Shown: one piece after another, positions 25,607-35,508 of the stretch | How the letters are laid out: every line of letters starts with the position of its first letter | Numbering within the stretch: position 1 is the first letter of the stretch | Assembly (NCBI RefSeq): GCF_000336995.1 | Contig: NZ_AOJI01000019.1 | Span: forward strand, 62,001-126,000 | Direction: 5' to 3' | Length of the DNA: 64,000 nucleotides | Origin: Halorubrum aidingense JCM 13560 | GTDB taxonomy: Archaea > Halobacteriota > Halobacteria > Halobacteriales > Haloferacaceae | Made by a program: the position numbers and the translations under genes | The notes under the pieces: generated by a model | Told to the model about the DNA's origin: nothing | What the model saw: the letters and a program-made list of their open reading frames with translations, nothing else | The model's database searches: none

Positions 25607-26872
25607 ATGCGAAATGTGGACGCCGCGGGACTCGGGATCGGCGACGACCACCCGCCCCGGATCATGGGGGTTCTCAACGTCTCTTCGGAGTCGCCGTACG
25701 ACCCGAGCGTGTACGACGACCCGGGCGAGGCCGCCGAGTACGTGGACACGGAGCTAATCGGCGAGGGCGCCGACATCGTCGACGTCGGCCTCGAATCGGC
25801 CAACAAGGACCTCGACGTGCTCTCGGCCGACCAGGAGCTGGACCGGCTCGACACCGCGATCGAGACCCTCGAATCGACCTCGGGCGACGCCGTCTGGTCG
25901 ATCGAGACCCGCTATCACGAGGTCGCCGACGCCGCGCTCTCGCGCGGGTTCGACATGGTCAACGACATCTGCGGGTTCGCCGATCCCGAGATGCCGCGCG
26001 TCTGCCGCGAACACGACGCCGCCGTCTCGAAGATGGCCTCCCCGCCGGACCTTGAACGCCCGGGGGCGATCGAAGACGTCGACGACATCTACGAGGCCCT
26101 CTCGCTGAACGGCTTCACCGATAAGACGATCCTCGACCCGGCGTTCGGCGGCTGGTCGGAGGCGAAGACCCACGCCGACGACCGCGAGACGTTCCACCGC
26201 CTCCGAGAGTTCCGCGGGTACGGCCGCCCCCTCCTCGTCTCGATCAACCGCAAGAGCTTCCTCAAGACCCTCGCCGGCCGGAGCACGGCCGAGGCGCTGC
26301 CCGTCTCGCTCGCGGCCACCTCGATGGCGGTCGAGCGCGGCGCCCACGTGGTCCGCACCCACGACGTGGCCGAGACCCGCGACGCGGCCCTCGTCGGCGC
26401 CGAGTTCGCTCGCGATCGGACGCGGACGGGCGCGACCGGCGACGTCTCCGTCGAGGAGCTCGACGTGACGACCGTGCGGGAGGCCGAGCGCCACCTCGAC
26501 CGGCTCCGAGCCGACCGAACCGTCGCCGGCGACGCGGTCGTCCGCACCTACGAACTCGGCGGGCTCTCCGACGAGGCCGTCGGCGCGCTCCGGGCGGCAA
26601 CCACGAGCCCCGGTCCGCACTCCGGCGCGCGCTCCGGCCCGGGAGCGGCCGGAAACGCGGCGTTCGTCCTCGCCGAGAGCCCCGGCGCGACCGCGACGTC
26701 CGCCTCGGTCACCGACGGCGGGACCGACGACGGGCGGACGAGCCCCGAGACGGGCCGACGGGGACTTCTCGTCGGCACGCCCCGAGCGATCGAAGCGTCG
26801 AAATCGGAGGCGACAGGCGTCTCACCGGCGCTCGACGCCGCTTTAGACGCGATCGATGCGGGCTCTATCTAA
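25607..26872 (+). CDS. folP: Dihydropteroate synthase with C-terminal extension
   Basis: Condenses hydroxymethyl-dihydropterin pyrophosphate with p-aminobenzoate in folate synthesis. The 421-residue protein has DHPS motifs in residues 1-270: MGVLNVSSESPYD, ADIVDVGLESA, DMVNDICGF, LDPAFGGW, LVSINRKSFL and GAHVVRTHDV. The remaining 150 residues are an extra domain and low-complexity tail absent from ordinary DHPS. A TATA-like GTTTATG lies about 26 nt upstream. It is followed by mptE in the same direction, which supplies the pyrophosphorylated pterin. Confidence 0.88.
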   Translation: MRNVDAAGLGIGDDHPPRIMGVLNVSSESPYDPSVYDDPGEAAEYVDTELIGEGADIVDVGLESANKDLDVLSADQELDRLDTAIETLESTSGDAVWSIETRYHEVADAALSRGFDMVNDICGFADPEMPRVCREHDAAVSKMASPPDLERPGAIEDVDDIYEALSLNGFTDKTILDPAFGGWSEAKTHADDRETFHRLREFRGYGRPLLVSINRKSFLKTLAGRSTAEALPVSLAATSMAVERGAHVVRTHDVAETRDAALVGAEFARDRTRTGATGDVSVEELDVTTVREAERHLDRLRADRTVAGDAVVRTYELGGLSDEAVGALRAATTSPGPHSGARSGPGAAGNAAFVLAESPGATATSASVTDGGTDDGRTSPETGRRGLLVGTPRAIEASKSEATGVSPALDAALDAIDAGSI

Positions 26873-27055
26873 GAGAAAGTTTATGCCCTCGTATAGACAA
26901 CCGTTCGACTGGACGCCGGAGGGGCACGCGGGTAGGGGTACTCTGTGCTACTCCGGCCCATACCATATTCCGTCCCGCCAGCGGCGGCGCCGTTCAGCAC
27001 TGCCCTCTCCCTCGTCGCCGCACTGCGACCGCCTGTCGCCGGAGGCGACCGGCGC

Positions 27056-27748
27056 GTGAACTTCGAGACCTTCGAACCCGTCTACGAGGCCATCCTCGCA
27101 GACTTCGGGTTCGGGCGGGACGCCGACGAGCACGCGCGCGACGTCGCCGTCGAGTTCGCGACCCCGTTCGACCTCGATCGCCTCGATGACTGGCGCGGGC
27201 GGACGGTCGCGATCGCCGGGGCGGCCCCGTCGCTCGCCGACGAGGTCGCCGTCGCTCGCGAGGCCGACGTCGTCGTCGCCGCCTCCACGGCCGCCGACGT
27301 CCTCCGCGACCGCGGGGTCGGCGTCGACTGCATGGTGACCGACCTCGACAAGAACCCCGAGACGGCCGCCGCGCTGACCCGCGAGGGCGTCCCGGTCGCG
27401 GCGCACGCCCACGGCGACAACGTCCCCGCGGTCCGGGAGTGGCTCCCCCGGTTCGACGCCGAGTGGACGCTGGCGACGACACAGGCGGCCCCGTCGGGGC
27501 CGGTCCAGAACCCGGGCGGGTTCACCGACGGCGACCGCGCCGCGTTCCTCGCGGACCACGTCGGGGCCGGGCGGCTCACCTTCCTCGGGTGGGACTTCGA
27601 CTACCCCGACGTGAACCCGATGAAAGCGCGGAAACTCGACTGGGCCGCCCGGTTGCTCCGGTGGCTCGAACGCCGCCGCGGCGAGCGGTTCGGGATCCTC
27701 GACGGCCGCCGTCGGGAGCTTGACGCGGCGCTCGCGCCGATCCTGTAG
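27056..27748 (+). CDS. mptE: 6-hydroxymethyl-7,8-dihydropterin diphosphokinase, MptE-like
   Basis: Archaeal replacement for FolK that pyrophosphorylates hydroxymethyl-dihydropterin. The 230-residue protein is read from GTG at 27056, giving (M)NFETFEPVYEAILADFGFG, the family N-terminus; an upstream in-frame start would add an unrelated stretch. Motifs: VAIAGAAPSLADEV, VDCMVTDLDKNPE, VAAHAHGDNVPA and LTFLGWDFDYPDVNPMKARKL. It sits 183 bp downstream of folP, consistent with one pterin pathway. Confidence 0.88.
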   Translation: MNFETFEPVYEAILADFGFGRDADEHARDVAVEFATPFDLDRLDDWRGRTVAIAGAAPSLADEVAVAREADVVVAASTAADVLRDRGVGVDCMVTDLDKNPETAAALTREGVPVAAHAHGDNVPAVREWLPRFDAEWTLATTQAAPSGPVQNPGGFTDGDRAAFLADHVGAGRLTFLGWDFDYPDVNPMKARKLDWAARLLRWLERRRGERFGILDGRRRELDAALAPIL

Positions 27749-27806
27749 GAGGGCGGTGCCGTAACCCGCTTTTCGTCTGCGCGATCCCCGGCTTCGACGG
27801 TGCCGC

Positions 27807-28580
27807 CTACGCGACCCGCCCTTTCGGCAGCAGTTCCTCGCGCTCGCGGGCGTCGAGCCACTCCACCAGCTGCACCAGTTGGTCCGCCGCCGCCTCGAAC
27901 AGCTCCGCGGCCTTTTCGGGAGTCACGTCGGTCGGGTCCCCGAAGGCGCCGTTCGCGGAGTTGTCGATGGCGTCGTAGTAGGTGCGGGCGCCGTGGACCG
28001 TCGCGTCGGACGCTTCGAGGTCGACGAGCCCCCCGTCCCGGGCGTCCTCCAGTCGGTCGGTCCGGACGAGATCGGGCGCGATATGCGTGATCATCGCGGT
28101 CTCTTTGGGGCCCGCGTGGGGGCCGTTGCGCGCGAACAGGTCGTCGACGAGGTCCGGGATCGACTCGTCCCACATCCACTCGATCGCGTAGCTCGTCCCG
28201 TCCTCGTGGAGCCGGCGCCCGACCTCACGGAGGTGCGAGACGTTACCGCCGTGGGCGTTCACGTAGACGACGCGGTCGATCCCGTGGTACGCGAGGTTCC
28301 GCGTGAAGCTCTCGACGTAGTCGCGGAACTCCGGCGGGTCGACCCACATCGTCCCCGGGAACTGCCGGTGGTGCGGGCTGACGCCGACGGTGACCGTCGG
28401 CGTGCGGACGACGCCGGTCTCCTCGGCGGCCGCGGTCGCGAGCGCCTCGGCGATGAGGTGATCGGTCGCGAGCGGGAGGTGCGGGCCGTGCTGCTCCGTG
28501 GAGCCGAGCGGGACGACGGCGACGGACGCGTCCGCCAGTCGCGCTCCGAGTTCGGGCCACGTCTGATCGGCGAGGTACAT
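27807..28580 (-). CDS. Creatininase-family amidohydrolase
   Basis: A 257-residue metal-dependent hydrolase: [20 protein letters not shown] contributes the Glu/His/Asp metal ligands, with [28 protein letters not shown] and [20 protein letters not shown] further on. Archaeal members include ArfB, the formamide hydrolase of F420/riboflavin precursor synthesis, which is a plausible role given this organism group. The sequence alone does not separate ArfB from other creatininase-type enzymes. Confidence 0.85.
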   Translation of the reverse strand: MYLADQTWPELGARLADASVAVVPLGSTEQHGPHLPLATDHLIAEALATAAAEETGVVRTPTVTVGVSPHHRQFPGTMWVDPPEFRDYVESFTRNLAYHGIDRVVYVNAHGGNVSHLREVGRRLHEDGTSYAIEWMWDESIPDLVDDLFARNGPHAGPKETAMITHIAPDLVRTDRLEDARDGGLVDLEASDATVHGARTYYDAIDNSANGAFGDPTDVTPEKAAELFEAAADQLVQLVEWLDAREREELLPKGRVA

Positions 28581-28760
28581 ACGGACGCCTCGGCCGCCGC
28601 GGGTATGAACCCCGCCGTCGCGGCCCCGTTCGCCGGATCGACCCCCCGTTCGCCGGACTGGATCCCCGATACCGTCGTCCCGTGTGCCCCGATGTTCCGC
28701 CGGTCCTCCGGTCGACCCGTGTCGTCACCCTTTTTGTCCCGTCAGACCGAATTCGCGGAT

Positions 28761-29171
28761 ATGTTCGGAGGAGGCGGCATGAACCCGCGGAAGATGAAAC
28801 AGATGATGAAACAGATGGGGATCGACGTCGAGGAGCTCGACGCCGAGCGAGTCGTCATCGAGACGGCCGACGGCGACCTCGTCTTCGACGGCGCGCAGGT
28901 CACCAAGATGGACGCGCAGGGCCAGGAGACCTACCAGATCGTCGGCTCGCCGACGGAGGTCGACGACGCCGGCGCCGCCGAGAGCCCCTCGGCAGTCGAG
29001 GGCGATGCAGAGGCGGCGATCGACGATGCCGGCGCGGACGACGACGCCGAGATCCCCGACGAGGACGTGGCGCTCGTCGCCGAGCGCGCGGGCGTCCCGA
29101 AGTCGACGGCTCGCGAGGCCCTTGAGGACGCCGACGGCGACCTCGCGGCCGCCATCGCGGATCTGGAGTGA
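28761..29171 (+). CDS. nac: Nascent polypeptide-associated complex protein (archaeal NAC)
   Basis: Ribosome-associated chaperone, homodimeric in archaea. The 136-residue protein starts [20 protein letters not shown], has the NAC beta-domain core ([21 protein letters not shown] ... YQIVG) and a C-terminal UBA domain ([20 protein letters not shown] ... LAAAIADLE). The acidic spacer between them is longer than in methanogens. It overlaps the next gene (GTGA) and so is coupled to trmI. Confidence 0.94.
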   Translation: MFGGGGMNPRKMKQMMKQMGIDVEELDAERVVIETADGDLVFDGAQVTKMDAQGQETYQIVGSPTEVDDAGAAESPSAVEGDAEAAIDDAGADDDAEIPDEDVALVAERAGVPKSTAREALEDADGDLAAAIADLE

Positions 29172-29911
29172 CCGACGCCGCGTACCTGCTGGTTCACGGG
29201 GACCGGGAGTACCTCTTGGAGCCGGGCGAGGAGTTCGGCACCGACCTCGGCGTGCTCGAGATCCCCGACGACGTCGCGGGCGGCGACGAGATCGAGACGC
29301 ACCTCGGCACCGTCTTCGAGGTCCGCGAGCTCCGCGGCCCCGATCTGTTCAACCACCTCGAACGCACCGGCGCCCCGATGATGCCCCGCGACGTGGGGCT
29401 CGTGATGGGCCACACCGGCGTCTCCGGCGGCGACCGCGTGCTCGACGCCGGCACCGGGACCGGGATCCTCTCCGCGTACCTCGGCCGGGCCGGCGCCGAG
29501 GTGACGACATACGAGGTCGACCCCGAGTTCGCCGACGTCGCGCGCAGAAACATGGAGACCGCCGGCGTCGCCGACCGCGTCGAGGTCCGCACCGGCGACC
29601 TCTCCGAGGAACTCGACGCGCTCGCGGACGACGCGGAACCGTTCGACGTGCTTACCCTCGATACGGGCGACGCTCCAGACATCGTCGCACGCGCGCCCGA
29701 GCTCCTCGTCTCCGGCGGCTACCTCGCCGTCTATTCGCCGTTCGTCGAGGGGACCCGCGAGGCCGTCATGGCCGCTCGCGAGGCCGGGTTCGAGGGTGTC
29801 GATACCTTCGAGACGATCCAGCGAGAGATGGACTACTCCGACCGCGGGTCGCGCCCCTCGACCGCGGGCGTCGGCCACACCGGCTACTTGGTGTTCGCGC
29901 GGGCGCCCTGA
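29168..29911 (+). CDS. trmI: tRNA (adenine-N1)-methyltransferase TrmI family
   Basis: Methylates N1 of adenine 57/58 in the tRNA T-loop. Read from GTG at 29168, overlapping the nac stop. The 247-residue protein has an N-terminal beta domain ([16 protein letters not shown]), the Rossmann AdoMet motif [20 protein letters not shown], acidic [14 protein letters not shown], and the [14 protein letters not shown] segment; the C-terminus has [12 protein letters not shown]. The nac-trmI order ties protein synthesis quality and tRNA modification. Confidence 0.88.
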   Translation: MTDAAYLLVHGDREYLLEPGEEFGTDLGVLEIPDDVAGGDEIETHLGTVFEVRELRGPDLFNHLERTGAPMMPRDVGLVMGHTGVSGGDRVLDAGTGTGILSAYLGRAGAEVTTYEVDPEFADVARRNMETAGVADRVEVRTGDLSEELDALADDAEPFDVLTLDTGDAPDIVARAPELLVSGGYLAVYSPFVEGTREAVMAAREAGFEGVDTFETIQREMDYSDRGSRPSTAGVGHTGYLVFARAP

Positions 29912-29971
29912 GCCGCGCCGGCGCGACGCGACCGCCGCAACGTTCTTTTCGTTCCCGTCGCCACGGTGCGT

Positions 29972-31108
29972 ATGGTACCGCCGGGGCGATCGGCCGACGC
30001 ACCGCAGCCCGTCGGCGATGACGACACCGTCGCGAGCGACGACCGTCGCGACGGCGGCGACTCCGGCGAGTGCGAAGACGACGACGAGCCGGCCAGCGAG
30101 GTCGCCGCGGCGCTCGCGGCGGTGGACCCCGCCCTCGCCGACGCCGTCGAGTCCGCCCTCGCCGGTCGGTCCGGTCTCGTCGCCGTCGGCGTCCCGCTGT
30201 CGCTGCTCCCGCCGATCCTCGCCGCGCGCGAGCGCTCGACGGGGGAGCCGTGGCGGATCGCCTGCCGACCGGGCGTCGTCGACGTGCTCGGGCGGGCGTT
30301 CGCGCTCGGCACGGCCGTCGCCGAAGCGGTCGCGACCGACGCGCTCGAACTCCGAGTCCACCCGGACGGCGGCGAGGGCGCCGAGAGCGTCGCGGACGAC
30401 GACCGAACGGCACAGCGGATCCTGTTCGCGACGCCCGATCGGGTCGATGCGGTCGCGGGACCGACCGGAAACCGCGCGCTGGTGACCGAGACGGGGTCGA
30501 CCGCCGCCACCGCCGCGGCCCGGACGGCGGCGGCCCGGTTCGATCGGGCGCGCCCCGCGACCGTCGACATGCCCGCCCGCAGCCGGCTGCTCGCCGCCGC
30601 GAGCGACGTGCTCGACGAGCGATTCGCCGACGACGTGGCGGCGGTCCTCGACGCGCTTTCGTACGGCGAGGTCGGTCGGACCGGAACCGTCACCGACCAG
30701 ACGCTTCTCGTCGCGCTGGCGGCCCGCCACGACCACCTGTTTTGGGACCTCCGACGATGGGTCGAGGGGGAGAGCGAGCGCGGGGGGGAGAGCGACGGCG
30801 ACACCGACATCGACGGGGGCGAGACCGGTCCCGACGTCGGAATTGCGCCCGGACAAGAGCTCACGGCCGACCGCCGGGCGCTCGTCGATCGCGAGCTGAT
30901 CGAGTCGATCAAGGTGCCGATGGGACCGGGTCGCCCGCAGTTCCGACTGCGCGCGGTCGACGACGCGCTGCTCCGGGCGCGCCCGGAAGAGGTGCTCAGC
31001 GTTCTTCGGGGCCGGTTCGCGCTCCCGGTCACCGAGGACGGCACGCTCAGACGCGGGCCGGGGGGCGGAGAGCGACGCCCGGTGTGGGAGCGAAAGCGGA
31101 CGCGGTGA
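29972..31108 (+). CDS. Haloarchaeal DUF5821/TbsP-like protein, possible transcription regulator
   Basis: A 378-residue protein starting MVPPGRSADAPQPVGDDDTV. After an acidic N-terminus it has a Rossmann-like region (SGLVAVGVPLSLLPPILAAR ... ILFATPDRVDAV), a helical region (LLAAASDVLDERFADDVAAV, LDALSYGEVGRTGTVTDQTL) that could be a winged helix, and a C-terminal ELIESIKVPMGPGRPQFRL. The domain order recalls the haloarchaeal TbsP regulators of glucose metabolism, but this is a distant resemblance judged by eye. Confidence 0.45.
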   Translation: MVPPGRSADAPQPVGDDDTVASDDRRDGGDSGECEDDDEPASEVAAALAAVDPALADAVESALAGRSGLVAVGVPLSLLPPILAARERSTGEPWRIACRPGVVDVLGRAFALGTAVAEAVATDALELRVHPDGGEGAESVADDDRTAQRILFATPDRVDAVAGPTGNRALVTETGSTAATAAARTAAARFDRARPATVDMPARSRLLAAASDVLDERFADDVAAVLDALSYGEVGRTGTVTDQTLLVALAARHDHLFWDLRRWVEGESERGGESDGDTDIDGGETGPDVGIAPGQELTADRRALVDRELIESIKVPMGPGRPQFRLRAVDDALLRARPEEVLSVLRGRFALPVTEDGTLRRGPGGGERRPVWERKRTR

Positions 31109-31160
31109 CGGCGGGAGCGACGTGACAAGAACTAACTCCCGGCGGCGCGCCCCATCGGAT

Positions 31161-32282
31161 ATGCCGAACTTCTCCGACAGGGTCGAGCGGATCTCTATCA
31201 GCGGGATCCGCGAGGTGTTCGAGGCGGCCGGCGACGACGCGATCAACCTCGGGCTCGGACAGCCCGACTTCCCGACGCCCGAGCACGCGCGACGAGCCGC
31301 CGTCGACGCGATCGAAGACGGGCTGGTGGACGCCTACACCGAGAACAAGGGCATCCGCTCGCTGCGGGAGGCGATCGCCGAGAAACACCGGGTCGATCAG
31401 GGGATCGACCTCGACCCCGACGACGTGATCGCCACCGCGGGCGGGAGCGAGGCGCTGCACATCGCGATGGAGGCGCACGTGAACGAGGGCGAAGAGGTGC
31501 TCATCCCCGATCCCGGCTTCGTCTCGTACGACGCGCTGACGAAACTGGCCGGCGGCGAGCCGGTGCCGGTCCCGCTGCGCGACGACCTCACCATCGACCC
31601 CGCCGCGATCGAGGCGGCGATCACCGACGACACCGCGGCGTTCGTCGTCAACTCGCCCGGGAATCCGACCGGCGCGGTCTCCTCCGAGGCGGACGTTCGC
31701 GAGTTCGCCCGGATCGCCGACGAGCACGACGTGCTCTGCATCTCCGACGAGGTGTACGAGTACACCGTCTTCGAGGGCGAGCACCGCTCGCCGATCGAGT
31801 TCGCGGAGACCGACAACGTCGTCGTCGTCAACTCCGCCTCCAAGCTCTTCTCGATGACCGGCTGGCGGCTCGGCTGGGTGTACGGCGCCAGCGAGCGCGT
31901 CGACCGGATGGTGCGCGTGCACCAGTACGCGCAGGCGTGCGCCTCGGCGCCGGCGCAGTACGCCGCGGAGGCGGCGCTTCGCGGGGACCGAGACGTCGTC
32001 GACGAGATGACGGCCTCTTTCGAGCGCCGGCGCGACCTCCTCCTCGACGGCTTCGCGGAGATCGGCATCGACTGCCCGACGCCGCAGGGCGCCTTCTACG
32101 CGATGCCGCGAGTGCCGGACGGGTTCGTCGACGAGTGCCTCGACCGCGGAGTGATCGTGGTTCCGGGAGAGGCGTTCGGCGAACACGGCCGCGGGCACGC
32201 CCGCATCTCGTACGCGACCGACGAGGCGGAACTCCGCGAGGCGCTCGACGTGATGGCGGACGCCTACGCGGCCGTGAAATAG
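31161..32282 (+). CDS. Class I/II pyridoxal-phosphate aminotransferase
   Basis: A 373-residue fold-type I aminotransferase of the aspartate aminotransferase AspC/AspB branch. Motifs: INLGLGQPDFPTP, AYTENKGIRSLREAIA, SPGNPTGAV, CISDEVYE and the PLP-binding NSASKLFSMTGWRLGW with Lys228; the C-terminal Arg in HARISYATDE binds the substrate carboxylate. Start 31161 gives the standard N-terminus. The exact amino donor cannot be read from sequence. Confidence 0.9.
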   Translation: MPNFSDRVERISISGIREVFEAAGDDAINLGLGQPDFPTPEHARRAAVDAIEDGLVDAYTENKGIRSLREAIAEKHRVDQGIDLDPDDVIATAGGSEALHIAMEAHVNEGEEVLIPDPGFVSYDALTKLAGGEPVPVPLRDDLTIDPAAIEAAITDDTAAFVVNSPGNPTGAVSSEADVREFARIADEHDVLCISDEVYEYTVFEGEHRSPIEFAETDNVVVVNSASKLFSMTGWRLGWVYGASERVDRMVRVHQYAQACASAPAQYAAEAALRGDRDVVDEMTASFERRRDLLLDGFAEIGIDCPTPQGAFYAMPRVPDGFVDECLDRGVIVVPGEAFGEHGRGHARISYATDEAELREALDVMADAYAAVK

Positions 32283-32375
32283 GCGCAACACCTGCCAAAG
32301 AATAACTATAGAACATTAGCGACGGTCGGGAGGTTTCCGCAAGTTATACCGTCGGCGACGGAGTACCGGAATACA

Positions 32376-33578
32376 ATGGACCGGAACATTCAGGTCAGCC
32401 GCCTCGACCGGCAGGCGGTCGAGGACCAGGAGGTCGAGATCGTCGAGCGAAAGGGTATCGGACACCCTGACTCGATCTGCGACGGTATCGCCGAGTCGGT
32501 TTCGCGGGCGCTCTCGCAGCTCTATTTGGACCGCGTCGGGAAAGTGCTCCACTACAACACCGACGAGACGCAGCTCGTCGCCGGCCGCGCCGCGCCCGCC
32601 TACGGCGGCGGCGAGGTCGTCGAACCGATCTACGTGCTCATCGTCGGGCGCGCGACGAAGGAGTACGAGGGCGAGCAGCTGCCGGTCGATTCGACCGCGC
32701 TGGCGGCGGCCCGCGACTACCTCGCGGAGGCCATCCCGGAGCTCGAGTACGGCACGGACGTCATCGTCGACGTGAAACTCGGCGAGGGCTCGGGCGACCT
32801 CCAAGACGTCTTCGGCGAGGAGACTCAGCAGGTACCGATGGCGAACGACACCTCCTTCGGGGTCGGCCACGCGCCGCTAACGGAGACCGAGACGATCGTT
32901 CACGAGGCCGAGCACGCGCTCAACACGACCTACTACGCGGACCACCCCGAACTCGGCCCCGACGTGAAGATCATGGGCAAACGCGAGGGCGACCGGATCG
33001 ACATCACGGTCGCGGCCGCGATGGTCGACGCCCACATCGACGATCTCGACGACTACGACGAGGCGGTCGACGACGTTCGCGAGTTCGTCACCGGGCTCGC
33101 CGAGGACCACACCGACCGCGAGGTCAACGTCGACGTCAACACCGCCGACGACTACGACGAGGGGTCGATATACCTCACCGTCACCGGGACCTCGGCAGAG
33201 CAGGGCGACGACGGCTCCGTCGGGCGCGGAAACCGCGCGAACGGGCTCATCACGCCCAACCGTCCGATGTCCATGGAGGCGACCTCCGGGAAGAACCCCG
33301 TCAACCACATCGGGAAGATCTACAACCTGCTGTCGACTCGGATCGCGGAGTCCGTCACCGACGAGGTCGACGGGATCCGCGACCTGCAGGTCCGGCTGCT
33401 CTCGCAGATCGGTCGACCGATCGACGAGCCGCACGTCGCCGACGCGCAGTTGGTGACCGAGGAGGGCGTCGCGCTCGGCGACATCGAAGCAGAGGTCCAC
33501 GCGATCGTCGACGAGGAGCTCGCGAACGTCACCGACGTGACCCGGAGCGTCATCGACGGCGACGTCTCGACGTTCTGA
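32376..33578 (+). CDS. mat: Archaeal S-adenosylmethionine synthetase
   Basis: Makes AdoMet from methionine and ATP, feeding the several methylases and radical SAM enzymes encoded nearby. The 400-residue archaeal-type protein has [67 protein letters not shown] and [20 protein letters not shown]-like AGTTATACC about 31 nt upstream implies a leaderless mRNA. The stop is followed by a short tandem repeat. Confidence 0.95.
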   Translation: MDRNIQVSRLDRQAVEDQEVEIVERKGIGHPDSICDGIAESVSRALSQLYLDRVGKVLHYNTDETQLVAGRAAPAYGGGEVVEPIYVLIVGRATKEYEGEQLPVDSTALAAARDYLAEAIPELEYGTDVIVDVKLGEGSGDLQDVFGEETQQVPMANDTSFGVGHAPLTETETIVHEAEHALNTTYYADHPELGPDVKIMGKREGDRIDITVAAAMVDAHIDDLDDYDEAVDDVREFVTGLAEDHTDREVNVDVNTADDYDEGSIYLTVTGTSAEQGDDGSVGRGNRANGLITPNRPMSMEATSGKNPVNHIGKIYNLLSTRIAESVTDEVDGIRDLQVRLLSQIGRPIDEPHVADAQLVTEEGVALGDIEAEVHAIVDEELANVTDVTRSVIDGDVSTF

Positions 33579-33579
33579 G

Positions 33580-33612
33580 CCGCGACCGACCGCGACCGAC
33601 CGCGACCGACGA
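33580..33612. repeat. Short tandem repeat after mat
   Basis: Three consecutive copies of the 10-bp unit CCGCGACCGA start within two or three bases of the mat stop codon. Confidence 0.8.
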
Positions 33613-33682
33613 CTGACGGCGCGCGTGGCGATCGGCCCGACCGACCACAACCGATTTGAAGCGCCGGCGACTCCGAGAACGT

Positions 33683-34135
33683 GTGACGCGGGTGTGTCTC
33701 CTCGGCGATCCGGACGTGAACCTCACGTACGAGCTACTGTCACGCGAGACGGCGCGGGACGCGCTCGCGACCTACGACATCGAGGAACCGTTCGCGAACA
33801 GCGTCGCCGTCGACACCGTGAGCCTCGGCGCGGCGGTGTCGCTGTTGAACGACCTCAACTGGTACCTCGTGCGCTTCGTCGACGAGGCGTTAGTCCGCGA
33901 GCCGTCGGTGTCGCCCGACGAGTGGCTCTCGCGCGACCTCGCGCGCGAGGTGCGCGACGGCGCGGTTCCGCCCGAGGAGACCGACCAGCGGCTGAAGGTG
34001 TTCGGGCTCGTCGACGGCGAGCCCGTCGAGCCCCTGTACGTCCGCCGGAGACAGGGCGAGACGCCCGAGTACGACCTCCGCGACGTCGACGAGACCCTGA
34101 TCGTGCGCGTGAGCGAGTCGGAGTTTTCGGGGTAG
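33683..34135 (+). CDS. DUF5804 family protein
   Basis: A 150-residue acidic protein read from GTG at 33683, giving (M)TRVCLLGDPDVNLTYELLSR, which fits the start of the haloarchaeal DUF5804 type. A TTG at 33656 would add nine residues rich in Lys/Arg and is unlikely. Later segments are ANSVAVDTVSLGAAVSLLND and LNWYLVRFVDEALVREPSVS. No catalytic motif seen; function unknown. Confidence 0.7.
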   Translation: MTRVCLLGDPDVNLTYELLSRETARDALATYDIEEPFANSVAVDTVSLGAAVSLLNDLNWYLVRFVDEALVREPSVSPDEWLSRDLAREVRDGAVPPEETDQRLKVFGLVDGEPVEPLYVRRRQGETPEYDLRDVDETLIVRVSESEFSG

Positions 34136-34170
34136 GCGTCGGCGTTCTCGCAGGAGCCGTTGTCGGTACT

Positions 34171-34380
34171 ACTTATAAATCGTTGCCGGCGCAGTGCACA
34201 GCGTCAACGCCGCACCAACGACGGCTTCCGATCGCTTCGGTCGTCTCCGCACCGCACCTCAAACCTCCCCAGCCTCGTCGGCTCGGCGTTTATAAACGCC
34301 GAGCCGACTCCCTCGCGCGCTCCTCGCACCCGTTTAAAACGGGTGCGAGGAGGTGCGCGCCCCCGCCATTTGTTTATAAA
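34171..34380 (-). repeat. Dispersed structured intergenic element, copy C (short form)
   Basis: Minus strand, bounded by TTTATAAA (34373-34380) and ACTTATAAAT (34171-34180). Hairpin 1 is a 16-bp perfect stem (34320-34335 with 34337-34352) and hairpin 2 a 32-nt perfect palindrome (34277-34308); both hairpin sequences differ from those in copies B and D. Conserved parts are GGCGGGGGCGCGCAC, GCGCGAGGGAGTC and the core GACGAGGCTGGGGAGGTTTG. It occupies most of the gene-free 34136-34491. Confidence 0.8.
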
Positions 34381-34491
34381 TAGACGCCCACACCGCGTCC
34401 GGTTTATATACCGCGTCGCGGCCGTTCGAACTCGCGTCCCGGGTCCGATCCAGATACGATCGTACAAGTCGGTCCGGGGGCGAGCGGACGT

Positions 34492-35235
34492 ATGGTACGC
34501 GTCACGGTCTGGAACGAGTATCGCCACGAGCGCGAGAGCGACGTCGTCGCCGACCTCTACCCGGACGGCATCCACGCGGTCCTCGCGGAAATCCTCGAGG
34601 AAGCGGGCCACGAGGTACGGACCGCGACGCTCGACGAGGGACCGGACCACGGGCTCACAGAGGAGGTCTTAGCCGACACCGACGTGCTCACGTGGTGGGG
34701 CCACGCCGCCCACGACGAGGTGCGCGACGAGGTCGTCGACCGCGTCCACGAGCGCGTCCTCGACGGGATGGGTCTCTTGGTGCTCCACTCGGGCCACTAC
34801 TCGAAGATCTTCAAGAAGCTCATGGGCACCAGTTGCTCGCTCAAGTGGCGCGAGGCGGCCGAGACGGAGCGGCTCTGGGTCGTCGAGCCGAGCCACCCGA
34901 TCGCCGACGGCCTCGGCGAGTACATCGAACTCGACGAAGCGGAGATGTACGGCGAGCGCTTCGACATTCCGGCGCCCGACACGCTCGTGTTCAACTCCTG
35001 GTTCGCCGGCGGCGAGACGTTCCGCTCCGGCTGCTGTTACCGACGCGGCAACGGCAAGGTGTTCTACTTCCGCCCGGGCCACGAGACGTATCCCGTCTAC
35101 TACGACGACGACGTGCGCCAGGTGCTCCGCAACGCGGTCGAGTGGGCGGCCCCGGGCGACGGTCCGACCCCCGACTTCGGCAACGCCGACCCGATCGAGG
35201 ACATCGACACGAGCGACGACCGAACGGTCCACTGA
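34492..35235 (+). CDS. ThuA-domain protein (glutamine amidotransferase-like fold)
   Basis: A 247-residue protein starting [20 protein letters not shown]. The ThuA features are [55 protein letters not shown] and [32 protein letters not shown]. ThuA-type proteins take part in disaccharide (trehalose-type) utilisation in rhizobia; in haloarchaea the role is unproven. No sugar genes adjoin it. Confidence 0.87.
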   Translation: MVRVTVWNEYRHERESDVVADLYPDGIHAVLAEILEEAGHEVRTATLDEGPDHGLTEEVLADTDVLTWWGHAAHDEVRDEVVDRVHERVLDGMGLLVLHSGHYSKIFKKLMGTSCSLKWREAAETERLWVVEPSHPIADGLGEYIELDEAEMYGERFDIPAPDTLVFNSWFAGGETFRSGCCYRRGNGKVFYFRPGHETYPVYYDDDVRQVLRNAVEWAAPGDGPTPDFGNADPIEDIDTSDDRTVH

Positions 35236-35508
35236 TCGGCGAGTCCACTGATCGGGCGATTCGCTGTTCGGCCGCTATCACCTTCGAGCGCACTCGACGA
35301 GCCGTCGGCTCAGAACTGTAGGGCGACCGCCGCTACGGTGTGGACGTTGAAAGGCGACCGCCCCGCGTAAACGCGAGACGATCGGCGTGTCACACACCGG
35401 CGGCCGGTCGAGTAGGCGTCAGCCGCGGCGGTATATAACCCCTCGCTTACGCGGACGGCGGCTCGACCCGCGCCACCGGCATGTGCCCGCCGATTCTCCG
35501 AAAGCGGT
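35236..35508. other. Convergent intergenic region
   Basis: Between the ThuA stop and the stop of the 35509 gene. A TATA-like GGTATATAACC (35430-35440) is present but no convincing ORF follows it on either strand. Confidence 0.45.

Noticed and set aside
25410..25757. A 115-codon frame overlapping the start of folP
   Set aside because: Out of frame with folP, Arg/Pro/Ser-rich, and the folP promoter and leaderless start fit better.
28931..31246. A 771-codon open frame on the minus strand opposite nac, trmI and the possible regulator
   Set aside because: Lies entirely opposite well-supported genes, has high Arg/Gly/Val content typical of antisense frames in high-GC DNA, and no recognisable domain.
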